Positions 24,091-33,375 of a stretch of DNA of 41,373 nucleotides are shown here, piece after piece. The notes beneath the pieces are model-generated. The model was not told the origin of the DNA. It did no database searches and saw nothing but the letters and a program-made list of their open reading frames with translations. Each line of letters begins with the position of its first letter. Within the stretch, counting starts at the first letter, position 1. Source of the DNA: an uncultured Clostridia bacterium (GTDB lineage: Bacteria; Bacillota; Clostridia; Oscillospirales; Acutalibacteraceae); the NCBI GenBank assembly GCA_944380845.1, contig CALWIU010000040.1, forward strand, positions 1-41,373, given 5' to 3'. The translations under genes and the position numbers were made by a program.

Positions 24091-24124
24091 AAGGAGCGTA
24101 CAGTTTGTACGCTCCTTTTCTTTT
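24091..24124. terminator. Bidirectional terminator after citrate synthase
   Basis: An 11-bp perfect stem (24091-24101 with 24107-24117, 5-nt loop) followed by TTCTTTT on plus and CTTTTCTG on minus. It also serves the convergent rqcP. Confidence 0.88.
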
Positions 24125-24256
24125 CCCGTGGTCATTTGCCGGATCCAGCCACCTGCATTTGCAGGAATTTCAGAAAAAAAATACGAATGCCGTTCAAAAG
24201 TACAGAAGAGCATCAAAATTCCCCTACGCCTCCAGTTAAATGGTCAACGAAAACGG

Positions 24257-24499
24257 TTATTGAATCAGCTCGTACATCAATGCCGCGTCATCCTTGGTCG
24301 CAAACTCCTTTACAGAGCAAACCTTTGCACGAATCAGATTGCTGCCCATACGAATTTCGATCAGATCCCCTTCCTTCACCTCATAGGAAGCGCGGGCGAC
24401 CTTCCCGTTCACTTCAACATGCTTGGCATCACATAATTCGTTTGCAACTGTGCGGCGTTTGACTAACCGGGAAACCTTTAAAAATTTATCCAATCGCAT
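24257..24499 (-). CDS. rqcP: S4-domain RNA-binding protein RqcP (YabO)
   Basis: 80 residues forming a single S4 domain: MRLDKFLKVSRLVKRRTVAN, then VEVNGKVARASYEVKEGD and IEIRMG. RqcP binds 23S rRNA and the P-site tRNA on obstructed 50S subunits and helps RqcH add alanine tails in bacterial ribosome-associated quality control. AAGGAG lies 7 nt before the ATG. A terminator hairpin separates it from hup upstream, so it is expressed by partial read-through or from a weak promoter I could not fix. The order mazG-hup-rqcP matches the yabN-hbs/yabO theme of Firmicutes. Confidence 0.9.
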   Translation of the reverse strand: MRLDKFLKVSRLVKRRTVANELCDAKHVEVNGKVARASYEVKEGDLIEIRMGSNLIRAKVCSVKEFATKDDAALMYELIQ

Positions 24500-24540
24500 A
24501 AATATTCTCCTTACTTTACGCGCTGAAAAGATGAAAATAC

Positions 24541-24578
24541 AAGAAGAAAAGGAGCCTTTTCGTTATTCGAAAAGGCTC
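24541..24578 (-). terminator. Terminator after hup
   Basis: An 11-bp perfect stem (24552-24562 with 24568-24578) followed on the minus strand by CCTTTTCTTCTT. Confidence 0.8.
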
Positions 24579-24638
24579 GACTTTAGTGCAAGCAAAGATC
24601 GTACAGTGACCGAAGTCTCTTTGCTAAGAGGACAAAAC

Positions 24639-24917
24639 TTATTTACCGGCAACAGCATCTTTCAGACCTTTACCGGCTTTGAATGCGGGAACTTTAGCGG
24701 CAGGAACGGTGATAGCCTCGCCTGTTCTGGGGTTACGACCCTGTTTCTCAGCGCGCTCGCGAACTTCAAATGTGCCGAAACCGGCAATCTGAACACTGGC
24801 ACCGTCGGCAAGCGTTTCCGTCACAGCGGCAAGAACAGCGTTAACAACTTTTTCAGCGTCCTTTTTGGAACAACCGCTCTTCTGAGCCGCGGCATTGATC
24901 AGTTCCGTCTTATTCAT
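24639..24917 (-). CDS. hup: HU family DNA-binding protein
   Basis: 92 residues. The HU fold is clear: MNKTELINAAAQKSGCSKKDA, then IAGFGTFEVRERAEKQGRNP with the DNA-binding arm, and the RNPRTGE motif that sits at the arm tip. HU dimers bend and compact DNA without sequence preference. AAGGAGG lies 8 nt before the ATG. It follows mazG at 45 nt and is closed by a terminator, so it can be both the end of the long operon and, if a weak TATAAA upstream is real, a strongly expressed separate unit. Confidence 0.96.
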   Translation of the reverse strand: MNKTELINAAAQKSGCSKKDAEKVVNAVLAAVTETLADGASVQIAGFGTFEVRERAEKQGRNPRTGEAITVPAAKVPAFKAGKGLKDAVAGK

Positions 24918-24962
24918 TCGTCTAACCTCCTTCTGTTGTTTTATATTCCAAAGCTTAAAAAG

Positions 24963-25769
24963 CTATCTGGCAGAATTGTTTTTTGCTTCGTCCCACAACT
25001 CATCGAGCTGTTCTATAGAAGCCTTTGTCATATCGATTCCGCGTGAACCAGCCATTTCTTCAACAATTTTATAGCGAGAAACAAACTTGTCCGTCGCACC
25101 ACTCAACGCTTCCTCTGCATCCTGCTTCAAAAAGCGAGAAACATTAACAACCGAAAAAAGGACATCGCCAAGCTCGTCCGCTATTTTTTCCTGTGAGCCG
25201 GAAGATACGGCCTCTTTTAATTCCGAAATTTCCTCATTTAATTTATCAAAAGCACCTTGTGCATCGGGCCAGTCAAAACCGGACATTGCAGCTTTTTTCT
25301 GAATTTTGGTACTGCGCATCAAAGCAGGTAGTTCTCTCGGAACAGCATCCATCGCGCTGGAGTAAGTATCCTGCTTTTTTGAGCGGCGCTTGATTTTATC
25401 CCAATTATCCAGCACCTCATCCGTGCCGTTCACGGTGATATCACCAAAGACATGTGGGTGACGCTCAATCAGTTTTTTGCAGATACCGTCAGCAACATCA
25501 GAAAAATCAAAGCTGCCCTTTTCGCGCTCAATTTCAGCATGAAAAACGACCTGCATCAGCACATCGCCGAGTTCTTCAAGAAGAAGCTCACGATCCTCTT
25601 TATTGATTGCCTCAATGACTTCGTATGTCTCTTCGATAAAATCCTTCTTAATGCTTTTATGAGTCTGCGCCGCGTCCCAAGGACAGCCGCCCGGCGCACG
25701 GAGAATCTGCATGATTTCTAATAAATCAGCAATATCGTACTTATCTTTTCGCTGAAATTCAACAGACAT
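24963..25769 (-). CDS. mazG: Nucleoside triphosphate pyrophosphohydrolase MazG
   Basis: 268 residues with two MazG-type helical domains in tandem: the first with LLEELGDVLMQVVFHAEIE, the second with KIADELGDVLFSVVNVSRFL. CPWDAAQTHKSI and ERHPHVFGD are family hallmarks. MazG hydrolyses non-canonical NTPs to NMP and pyrophosphate and influences (p)ppGpp levels; the rel gene lies in the same operon. GGAGG is 5 nt before the ATG. It is shorter than B. subtilis YabN, which has an extra N-terminal methylase domain; that domain is absent here. Confidence 0.95.
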   Translation of the reverse strand: MSVEFQRKDKYDIADLLEIMQILRAPGGCPWDAAQTHKSIKKDFIEETYEVIEAINKEDRELLLEELGDVLMQVVFHAEIEREKGSFDFSDVADGICKKLIERHPHVFGDITVNGTDEVLDNWDKIKRRSKKQDTYSSAMDAVPRELPALMRSTKIQKKAAMSGFDWPDAQGAFDKLNEEISELKEAVSSGSQEKIADELGDVLFSVVNVSRFLKQDAEEALSGATDKFVSRYKIVEEMAGSRGIDMTKASIEQLDELWDEAKNNSAR

Positions 25770-25811
25770 GGCAACCTCCAGCTACGCATAAAAAAGGTAT
25801 CGATTTGTATT

Positions 25812-27614
25812 TTACCGCAACAAACCATATTTTTCAAGTATTTTTGCAATTTTTTCTCCCTTTGGGAGCATTTTTACATCTTCTCGCACCAAAGAGCGGG
25901 TACATAGCATGGAAACCAGATACACAATCATAGCGGCAAAAACAGCGATAACCAACGAAACCGTCACATAACTGAAATACTGTGTATCATCGGCAAGAGC
26001 TGGGATACCGTCTAAGAATGCCGAACTGATTCCATATACCGACCAGGCGGTCAGACCACACAAGGCCGAACAGAAAAGCGGTTTTAAAAATACAGAGTTC
26101 AGATTGATCGTAATCTTGCCCGAGCGAACCAAAAAGATCAGATCGATTATCATAACAACGAGATAACACGCAAGCGTTCCGATAATCGCGCCATAAATAT
26201 TCAACTCAGGGATACCAATCAGGATATAATTCAGACCAACCTTAAAAATAGCGCCAACGCCAAGGGACAAAAGCGGCACATCGGTTCTGCCGATGGCTTG
26301 CAGCATATTGGTCAGAGGCTGCGTAATGGAGAAAATAAAGGCTGTTCCACAGTATATCCCCATGACCAAAGCAGAAATATCCACCGCCGACATGGTTGAC
26401 GGATCTTTACAATAAAACATTGTCAAAATCGGTTTAGACAGGATTCCCATCAGCAATCCGATCGGCAAAGAAATCATCATCGCGATACGAATAACCGACT
26501 CGACGGAACTTTTGATCAGTTTATGATCCTGCAAGGTCCACGCTTCGGAGAGGACAGGAATCGCACTGATTCCAAAAGTAATCGTTACGGAAGGCAGAAG
26601 ATTCCGAAAGTCGCTTGCGATTTCATAGGCGCCATACAAATAATCAGCAATGTTTTCATCCAAAATACCGCCGGCTGAAATCGCGGAAGCATACATGGTT
26701 TTCAACACATCCAGATCCGTTTCCGTAATGGTGCGAAGCCGGTTTTGAATGGTCCATGAATCGATTAAATTGGTTATATTGAAAATAATTGTACTGGCAA
26801 CAATCGGCAAGGCAATCGCGATCAGCTGACGCGCCATTGCCTTTTGACGCAAAGGTTCAGGAGAGGCCGCCAGTTCCGAAGGCGTAATCCCGTCTCCGCG
26901 GATGCGATACCGTATGGCAAGATACAAAAACGCCAAAACCGTACCCAGCGTTACGCCGCCAATCGCACCGGCCGCCGCATACGGATAAATCGCACTCATC
27001 GCTTCCGATTCAGAGACGCAGGCAACGCCAAAAACAACACCGCCGTTTCTGAACTGCGAAAGCCCGAAAGCAACCACTTCTTCAGAAATGATAACACCAA
27101 TCACAAGTTTGGCGACGGCTTCAATTACCTCGGAAAAGGCAGTTGGCGTCATGTTTCGCAATCCATTATAATAGCCGCGGTATGTAGACATCACGCAGCA
27201 AAAAAAGACAGACGGCGCTAACACCAAAATGGACCGGAAAGCCTCGGGATTTTTTGCGGTTGTGGCATATGGATACGCAAGAGCGATCAGCAGAATGGTT
27301 CCGATCGTTCCAGTGAACAGGAATATCTTTTTAGCGACGCGCAGCGTCTGGCGGACATGGCGGTACTCCCCCAATGCCATATGGTGCGACACCATACGGG
27401 AAATAGCCGTCGGAAGTCCCGCAAGGGCGATAGAATAAACCGGGATAAAAATCGCATATGCGGAATTATAGTAGGATCTGCCGACAGGTCCTAAAATATT
27501 GGTAATGGGGATTTTATAAAAAATACTGACCAGCTTAACAATAACCGTTGAAACGACAAGGATCAACGCGCCATTAAGCAGCGACTGTTTTTTTCGTTGC
27601 GTTTGTTTTGCCAA
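25812..27614 (-). CDS. Polysaccharide/lipid II flippase-like membrane protein (SpoVB/YabM, MOP superfamily)
   Basis: 600 residues with about 14 membrane segments and a short basic N-terminus. The start SLLNGALILVVSTVIVKLVS followed by FYKIPITNILGPVG fits SpoVB/YabM-type MATE/MOP exporters, used for peptidoglycan or polysaccharide precursors. It is longer than B. subtilis SpoVB (about 518) because of extra loops around residues 180-260 and 290-320. The start is TTG with AAAGGAGG 8 nt upstream. Next to mazG it mirrors the yabM-yabN order. Whether it is sporulation-specific or a general MurJ-like flippase cannot be told from sequence. Confidence 0.88.
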   Translation of the reverse strand: MAKQTQRKKQSLLNGALILVVSTVIVKLVSIFYKIPITNILGPVGRSYYNSAYAIFIPVYSIALAGLPTAISRMVSHHMALGEYRHVRQTLRVAKKIFLFTGTIGTILLIALAYPYATTAKNPEAFRSILVLAPSVFFCCVMSTYRGYYNGLRNMTPTAFSEVIEAVAKLVIGVIISEEVVAFGLSQFRNGGVVFGVACVSESEAMSAIYPYAAAGAIGGVTLGTVLAFLYLAIRYRIRGDGITPSELAASPEPLRQKAMARQLIAIALPIVASTIIFNITNLIDSWTIQNRLRTITETDLDVLKTMYASAISAGGILDENIADYLYGAYEIASDFRNLLPSVTITFGISAIPVLSEAWTLQDHKLIKSSVESVIRIAMMISLPIGLLMGILSKPILTMFYCKDPSTMSAVDISALVMGIYCGTAFIFSITQPLTNMLQAIGRTDVPLLSLGVGAIFKVGLNYILIGIPELNIYGAIIGTLACYLVVMIIDLIFLVRSGKITINLNSVFLKPLFCSALCGLTAWSVYGISSAFLDGIPALADDTQYFSYVTVSLVIAVFAAMIVYLVSMLCTRSLVREDVKMLPKGEKIAKILEKYGLLR

Positions 27615-27657
27615 CCAGATTTCCTCCTTTCACAGGGATACCGATTTTTCCAGGGGG

Positions 27658-28569
27658 TCACCCGATAAACTCACGAAGAATGGAGTCCGCAGGAACTTGC
27701 TGCGTTGAAAGCGTTTGAAACCGGCGAAGCGCTGCCAACAAAGTCTGCGCTTTCGGATAAAAACGCGAATCCTCGTCAACTGTCAGTAAAAGAGGAATCG
27801 CTTCGGCGGCAAATAACGCAGGCTCATACGGCAAAAATGAATTGATTTTATATTGTGCGTTTCCTTCATAGGGAAACAGATATTGATCTTCACCGAAAAG
27901 CACCTGCTGCCACAAATCAAAAGTATTTTCAGGCGAACTTGCCCGAAAACGAGCGTCTCGAACCAGGCGGCGCAAAAAACGAAGATCGCGCTTGCTGAGC
28001 AGAACACCGCCGTTTTCAGCAACGCGGGAAGAAACGCTGATATATAACAGCAGTAGCTCGTTTTTCGGCAAATCGCCGGTAATTAACGGGTTCAGTGCGT
28101 GCAGTCCCTCAATGATCAAGCGGTCATTTTTATCAAGACAAATTTTTTTTGTTTGCCTTTTTCTTTTGCCGGTCACAAAATCAAACATGGGAAGATCGGC
28201 TTCGCGCTTCGTCAAAAGACGCACCAGACAGGATTGCAGCGCATCCAGATCAAGTGCGTAAACCGTTTCAAAATCATCAGAACCATCGGCGTTTTTCGGC
28301 CCGCATCCGTTGTTTAAATAAAAATCATCCAACGAGACAGTATATGCTCTGCCCCCGACAACGCGTTCGATCTCGCGCGCCAAAAGGGCTGCGCTTGTTG
28401 TTTTTCCTGAAGCGCTTGGTCCGGCAAGCAGAACGATTTCACGCTGAGACGCCAGCTCAGCCGCGTGACATAAATATCCATGAAATTGCTTTTCACAATC
28501 AGCAATAAAATCAGAGGCGGAACAAGAAAGCTGCGATTCAATTTGCTGCGCTTCATAGAAAAGTGACAT
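27658..28569 (-). CDS. Uridine kinase/phosphoribulokinase-family nucleoside kinase
   Basis: 303 residues. The P-loop GPSASGKTTS (50-59) is followed by YTVSLDDFYLN, the DDFY motif of uridine kinase-like proteins, and LIIEGLHALNP, the family Walker B region. It phosphorylates a nucleoside or a related small molecule in the cytoplasm; the precise substrate is not known. The roughly 40-residue N-terminal part before the P-loop and a C-terminal helical region make it longer than Udk (about 210). It sits 13 nt after hemZ and 43 nt before the flippase gene, inside the long operon. Confidence 0.85.
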   Translation of the reverse strand: MSLFYEAQQIESQLSCSASDFIADCEKQFHGYLCHAAELASQREIVLLAGPSASGKTTSAALLAREIERVVGGRAYTVSLDDFYLNNGCGPKNADGSDDFETVYALDLDALQSCLVRLLTKREADLPMFDFVTGKRKRQTKKICLDKNDRLIIEGLHALNPLITGDLPKNELLLLYISVSSRVAENGGVLLSKRDLRFLRRLVRDARFRASSPENTFDLWQQVLFGEDQYLFPYEGNAQYKINSFLPYEPALFAAEAIPLLLTVDEDSRFYPKAQTLLAALRRFQTLSTQQVPADSILREFIG

Positions 28570-28582
28570 AGTGGATCCTTCC

Positions 28583-30058
28583 TCAGTCGGCGTTCTTTAA
28601 AAAGCGCTCCGGGTTTTCATAAAAATCATAAATTTTGCCCTTGCGCGCAAGGATCTGATCAAAGCGATCGATATATTCATATGGATACTTATAGTTAAAT
28701 ATTCTTTCGATATTATTCACGCCGTCCTGTTTGCATTTTGTAACTGCTCCGGCGCCACAGGATAGCACCGTGTGGATCTCTTCCATCATGAAAACATTAT
28801 AGATGCACTCCGAACCGCGGAGCGACCATCCCACATTTTCAAGATTTCCGATACTGCGGCTTTGCCGGTACATATAATAAGGGATATACCCCTGTTTTGT
28901 CAAGATTTTCTGAGCGGCATCGAGCATAAACGCGGTATTGGTCTGCTCGTGATAATCATCCTGCGAGACAAGCGCAGACGAACGCTTCAGCGCCAAGGTG
29001 TGAACCGTAATATTCGTCGGCGCAAGAAGACAGGCTTTTTGCAGGCTTTGCAGGAATCCTTCCGGAGTATCCGTTGGCAGTCCGGCGATCAAATCCATAT
29101 TGATCGAGGGAAAACCGGCTTGTACAGCTTCTTCATAAGCGCGAATTGTATCTGCGGAATTATGTTTTCTGCCGATCTTGCGTAAAATATCGTCATGGAA
29201 GGTCTGTGGATTGATGCTGACGCGATCAACGCCGTTGGCGCGCAAAACAGCAAGTTTTTCAGGGGTAACAGTGTCCGGCCTTCCCGCTTCGACAGTAAAT
29301 TCCGTACATTCAGAAAAATCAAAACAGGAACGAATCGTTCCCAAAACATCGGAAAGCTGCGATTCCGAAAGCGTTGTCGGCGTACCGCCTCCGACATAAA
29401 CAGAACGCAGCGTCAGGTTAAGCTCTGAGGCGATTTCAGCCGTCGCTTTGAGTTCCCTGCATAAACAATCGACATAATCAGGGATCAGCTTTTTTGCCTG
29501 TGCAATGGAATGGGAAACAAAGGAGCAATAGCTGCACCGGCTGGGACAAAACGGGATCGATACATACAGTGAAAAACATCTGTCATGCGACAATGCAGCC
29601 ACAGAATCCTGGTTATGAGAAACAAGCATGGCTAATTCCGTTTTTTGCGGGCTCACGCGAAGGGTCTTTTCAAAATATTCACGCGCTTTTTCATCGCCAT
29701 ATCGTTCGCGAAGTGTTCCCATCAGCTTTGCCGGGCGCACACCGGTCAAAAGCCCCCAGGGCGGACAGTATCCGGTAAACCGGCACAGGACTTCAAATAA
29801 CAGCGTGCAGAGCAAAAGCTCGGCATCTTTCCCGTCTGCCACATCATCCAGACGGTGTGCGGATTCGGTTTTGCCTCCGATGTGCGCACAGACGGCATAT
29901 CGCTGCCAGCAACCCTCGCGGACAATCAAAGCCTCCAGACCGTCTTCTTTTGCAGCCTCCGCCGCGTTTCGTATCACGATCTTTTCATGGGGATAAAAGA
30001 CACGAGTCAAATTTTCCGTTTCATAGTGGAACTCATGATTGATGGTTAAGATAAGCAT
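28583..30058 (-). CDS. hemZ: Oxygen-independent coproporphyrinogen dehydrogenase-like radical SAM protein HemZ
   Basis: 491 residues. The radical SAM motif is FCPSRCSYCSF with Cys171, Cys175 and Cys178 for the 4Fe-4S cluster; VYVGGGTPTTLS and NMDLIAGLPTDT are HemN-family marks. The N-terminal 160 residues (with PWGLLTGVRPAKL) form the HemZ-specific domain. HemZ is classed as coproporphyrinogen III dehydrogenase, but no other haem genes are here and relatives may serve other SAM chemistry. AAGGA is 6 nt before the ATG, and its start overlaps the 3' end of the MBL gene by 26 nt, implying coupled translation. Confidence 0.94.
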   Translation of the reverse strand: MLILTINHEFHYETENLTRVFYPHEKIVIRNAAEAAKEDGLEALIVREGCWQRYAVCAHIGGKTESAHRLDDVADGKDAELLLCTLLFEVLCRFTGYCPPWGLLTGVRPAKLMGTLRERYGDEKAREYFEKTLRVSPQKTELAMLVSHNQDSVAALSHDRCFSLYVSIPFCPSRCSYCSFVSHSIAQAKKLIPDYVDCLCRELKATAEIASELNLTLRSVYVGGGTPTTLSESQLSDVLGTIRSCFDFSECTEFTVEAGRPDTVTPEKLAVLRANGVDRVSINPQTFHDDILRKIGRKHNSADTIRAYEEAVQAGFPSINMDLIAGLPTDTPEGFLQSLQKACLLAPTNITVHTLALKRSSALVSQDDYHEQTNTAFMLDAAQKILTKQGYIPYYMYRQSRSIGNLENVGWSLRGSECIYNVFMMEEIHTVLSCGAGAVTKCKQDGVNNIERIFNYKYPYEYIDRFDQILARKGKIYDFYENPERFLKNAD

Positions 30059-30671
30059 TTTTCTTCCTTATATATCGATTATGTTTTCGTTCTTCGTTCA
30101 TGGTGGTACTGCGGTTGTGCCCGGGGTAAAGGATATAATCGCCCGGCAATGACTGCAAGCGGTCAACGGATCGAATCAGATCATCCATACTTCCGCCAGG
30201 GAAATCTGTTCTGCCGACGGTTCGGCAAAACAAAGTATCACCGGTAAAAAGAATATTCTGCCATAGGAAACAAACACCGCCGGGGGTATGTCCGGGCGTC
30301 TCAAGCACCTGTATACCACCGGCAAAATCGATCGTATCCCCGTCATACAGCAGCCGGTCCGGCGTCAGCGGTTCCTGTTGACGAGAGGCAAAATCCCGGG
30401 CAAGGCTCAACAAATCATCATGCAGCATGACCGCATCCTTCGCTCCGATGCACACTTCCGCGCCCGTTGCTTGCTTAAGCTGAGCGGCGCCGAGAATATG
30501 GTCAAAATGGCCATGCGTCAGCAGAATGTATTGCAGCTTTTTCCCGTCAAGAGCCTGCAAGAGCGCCGGCGTTATATCGCCGGGGTCGATCACAGCGGCG
30601 TTTTGATTTTCATCCGTCAACAAATAGCAATTCGAGCTCATATTTCCCATGATAAAGGTTTGAATTTGCAT
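30033..30671 (-). CDS. MBL-fold hydrolase (glyoxalase II-like)
   Basis: 212 residues from the ATG with AGGAAGGA 7 nt upstream; an upstream in-frame start overlaps dtd. The metal-binding motif THGHFDH (about 59-65) and later TPGHTPGGVC and FTGDTLF are typical of hydroxyacylglutathione hydrolase-like enzymes; YPGHN supplies the last His. Such clostridial proteins are small-molecule thioester hydrolases of unknown natural substrate. The gene starts 15 nt after dtd and runs 26 nt into hemZ, a conserved clostridial arrangement. Confidence 0.9.
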   Translation of the reverse strand: MQIQTFIMGNMSSNCYLLTDENQNAAVIDPGDITPALLQALDGKKLQYILLTHGHFDHILGAAQLKQATGAEVCIGAKDAVMLHDDLLSLARDFASRQQEPLTPDRLLYDGDTIDFAGGIQVLETPGHTPGGVCFLWQNILFTGDTLFCRTVGRTDFPGGSMDDLIRSVDRLQSLPGDYILYPGHNRSTTMNEERKHNRYIRKKNAYLNHQS

Positions 30672-30685
30672 AGAAATATCCTTCC

Positions 30686-31141
30686 TTATTTTGCCCATTG
30701 ATCGGTATCAAACAAAATCGTCACCGGTCCATCATTCAAAAGCTCGACTTGCATGGAGGCGCCAAACTCCCCTTTTTCAACAACAGACACGCCATTTTCC
30801 CGGAGAGCAGACATATAAACCTCATAAAGAGAGCGGGCTTGCTCCGGCGGCGCTGCGGAAGAAAAAGACGGTCGGTTTCCTTTTTTGCAGTCCGCGCAAA
30901 TCGTAAACTGCGAAACAACCAGAGCGGCTCCGCCGACATCCAAAAGCGAAAGATTCATTTTATCCGCTGCATCGGTAAAAATACGCAGTTTTGCCGTTTT
31001 CGCCGCCAGAAGCCGGGCGTCGCTTTCGGTGTCGCCTTCCCGCACGCCCAGCAGGACAAGAAAGCCTTTCCCGATTTCCCCGACAACGGCTCCGCCGACC
31101 GATACTTTTGCGTGACTGACACGCTGAATCACTGCTCTCAT
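30686..31141 (-). CDS. dtd: D-aminoacyl-tRNA deacylase
   Basis: 151 residues, standard for [20 protein letters not shown] opens the fold; the catalytic-site motifs are [10 protein letters not shown] (SQxT) and NDGPVTI (the cross-subunit GP motif, here G-P in NDGPVT). It removes D-amino acids and glycine mischarged on tRNA, in the cytoplasm as a dimer. AAGGA is 6 nt before the ATG. Neighbour to rel, as in many Firmicutes. Confidence 0.96.
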   Translation of the reverse strand: MRAVIQRVSHAKVSVGGAVVGEIGKGFLVLLGVREGDTESDARLLAAKTAKLRIFTDAADKMNLSLLDVGGAALVVSQFTICADCKKGNRPSFSSAAPPEQARSLYEVYMSALRENGVSVVEKGEFGASMQVELLNDGPVTILFDTDQWAK

Positions 31142-31170
31142 AGTATGTCCTTCTTTTTTTCATTTGCCAA

Positions 31171-33357
31171 TCACGAACGAGTTATTTTTACTACTCCGTT
31201 GATTTTGTCCAGCCGTGAAGTAACATTGCGTAAATGCTCGATCGAAGAAACGGAAAGCGTTAACACAATAGCGGTCACTTCCTGCCGGCTTTTGTCCCGT
31301 ACAGTATAAACATTTAATATCATCACATGCATATTTGCCAGAACAGCGGTAATATCCGCCATCAAACCATAGCGATCAACACAGGCAATATGAAGCGTTG
31401 CGCAGAAATCTTCTTTGACATCGGCGTCCCAATAGGCCTTGAGCCACCGTTCCGGTTGCGAGCAATGTTCGATATCCTTCGGGACATTCGGACAATCCCG
31501 CTTATGCACGGATACACCGCGGCCGCGCGTGATATAACCGATAATTTTATCGCCGGGAATCGGGTTGCAGCATTTGGCAACTTTCACCAGACAATTGTCG
31601 ATCCCTTCAATGACGATACCGTCATTTCCATGCTTCACACGACGCTCAGTCGGTTTCAGCTCCTGTGGTTCAACGGGTTTTGCCAGCTTATTATACTCGT
31701 CGCGGATATGCGGCATAATACGGCTAATGACCACGCCGCCATAACCGATGGAAGCATAAAAATCATCTGCATCCTTGCAATGATACCGTTCTGCCAAATC
31801 GGAAATAAATTTATTATACTCTTCTTCCGGCAAACGAATATTGCTTCTTTTTAATTCCCGTTCCAGTTCGGCCTTGCCTTCAACAATATTCTCATCGCGG
31901 CGCTCTTTTTTGAACCACATACGGATCTTGTTGCGCGCTTCACCTGTTTTTACAATGTTCAGCCAGTCACGGCTTGGACCTTTGCCCTGCTGCGCTGAAG
32001 TCAGGATTTCCACGATTTCGCCGGTTTTTACCTGATAATCAATGGGGACGATTCTGCCGTCTACTTTAGCGCCAGTCATGCGGTTGCCGACAGCGGAATG
32101 GATCGCATAAGCGAAATCGATCACAGTCGAGCCCTGCGGCAGACAAATGACATCGCCCCGAGGCGTTAAGGTATAAACCTCATCCGGCACCAGATCGTTT
32201 TTTATTGCGGCGACAATATCCGTAACATCTTCCGCAGAATTTTGTGTTTCCAAAAGCTGACGGATCCATGCCATTCGCATTTCCGGTTTCTCTTTTCCGG
32301 AGTTCATACCCAACTTGTATTTCCAATGCGCGGCAACACCGTATTCAGCCGTCCGGTGCATTTCCCATGTGCGGATCTGCACCTCAAACGGAAGCCCTTC
32401 ACGGCTTAAAAGCGTTGTATGCAAAGACTGGTACATATTCGGTTTGGGGGTTGAAATATAATCCTTAAAACGACCGGGGATCGGCCGGAACATATCATGA
32501 ATAATTCCAAGACAATTGTAACAATCCGTAACGGTATCTAAAATGATACGAACGGCGTAAATATCATAAATCTGATCAAAATTCTTATTTTGAAGATACA
32601 TTTTCCGGTAAATCCCGTTGACGCTTTTGACTCTGCCTTCAATCGCAGCATCACCGCAGATCGGCAAAATACGCTTCCGGATTTTTTCTTTGATTCCTTC
32701 AAGAAATTCCGTACGCTGTGAGCTCTGCGCCGCAAGCTGATCGCTGATCTCTTTATAGGCAATCGGGTCAAGGAACATGATCGCACGATCCTCTAATTCC
32801 TCTTTGACGGCGCGGATACCAAGTCGATGCGCAATGGGGGCATAAATTTCCAGCGTTTCCCGCGCGATTTCCCGTCTTCGCTGCTCCGGAACATATTGGA
32901 GCGTTCGCATATTATGCAATCGATCCGCCAACTTCACAATAATAACGCGGATATCCTGGCTCATGGCCAGCAGCATTTTTCTTAAATTTTCAGCCTGCTG
33001 CTCTTCCCGGGTAAACAGCGGTATTTTGCCGATTTTTGTAACGCCATCCACCAGATTGGCGACCTCATCCCCGAATTGCGCCCGGATCTCATCGAGCGTA
33101 ACCGGCGTATCCTCCACCACATCATGAAGCAGCGCAGTTTCCAGAGACGGTGGGTCCATACCGAGTTGAAAAAGAATGTCAGCAACCGCAATGGGATGAA
33201 TAATATACGGCTCACCCGATTTGCGTTTCTGCTCATGATGCGCGCGAAACGCCAAATCAAACGCCTGATCAATTACCTGAAGGCTTTCCTCGGAAAAAGA
33301 ATCAGCAATTTTTTTCCGGAATTCCTCATATCCGCTTTTTGAAAAATCCATTGACAT
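31171..33357 (-). CDS. rel: Bifunctional (p)ppGpp synthetase/hydrolase Rel
   Basis: 728 residues, full length. Domains in order: HD hydrolase (HEQKRKSGEPYIIHP, LLHDVVEDT with His78-Asp79, KLADRLHNMRTL), synthetase (GRVKSVNGIYRKM to AVRIILDT), TGS (about 390-455, YTLTPRGDVICLPQGST), helical and zinc-finger region (CLVKVAKCCNPIPGD) and C-terminal ACT domain (about 650-728). Both active sites look intact. It controls the stringent response. The ATG at 33357 is chosen since AAGGGGAG is 8 nt upstream; a GTG 9 nt earlier overlaps the RBS. It follows recJ by 18 nt; the apt gene often found between them is missing. Confidence 0.96.
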   Translation of the reverse strand: MSMDFSKSGYEEFRKKIADSFSEESLQVIDQAFDLAFRAHHEQKRKSGEPYIIHPIAVADILFQLGMDPPSLETALLHDVVEDTPVTLDEIRAQFGDEVANLVDGVTKIGKIPLFTREEQQAENLRKMLLAMSQDIRVIIVKLADRLHNMRTLQYVPEQRRREIARETLEIYAPIAHRLGIRAVKEELEDRAIMFLDPIAYKEISDQLAAQSSQRTEFLEGIKEKIRKRILPICGDAAIEGRVKSVNGIYRKMYLQNKNFDQIYDIYAVRIILDTVTDCYNCLGIIHDMFRPIPGRFKDYISTPKPNMYQSLHTTLLSREGLPFEVQIRTWEMHRTAEYGVAAHWKYKLGMNSGKEKPEMRMAWIRQLLETQNSAEDVTDIVAAIKNDLVPDEVYTLTPRGDVICLPQGSTVIDFAYAIHSAVGNRMTGAKVDGRIVPIDYQVKTGEIVEILTSAQQGKGPSRDWLNIVKTGEARNKIRMWFKKERRDENIVEGKAELERELKRSNIRLPEEEYNKFISDLAERYHCKDADDFYASIGYGGVVISRIMPHIRDEYNKLAKPVEPQELKPTERRVKHGNDGIVIEGIDNCLVKVAKCCNPIPGDKIIGYITRGRGVSVHKRDCPNVPKDIEHCSQPERWLKAYWDADVKEDFCATLHIACVDRYGLMADITAVLANMHVMILNVYTVRDKSRQEVTAIVLTLSVSSIEHLRNVTSRLDKINGVVKITRS

Positions 33358-33375
33358 GACATTCACTCCCCTTCT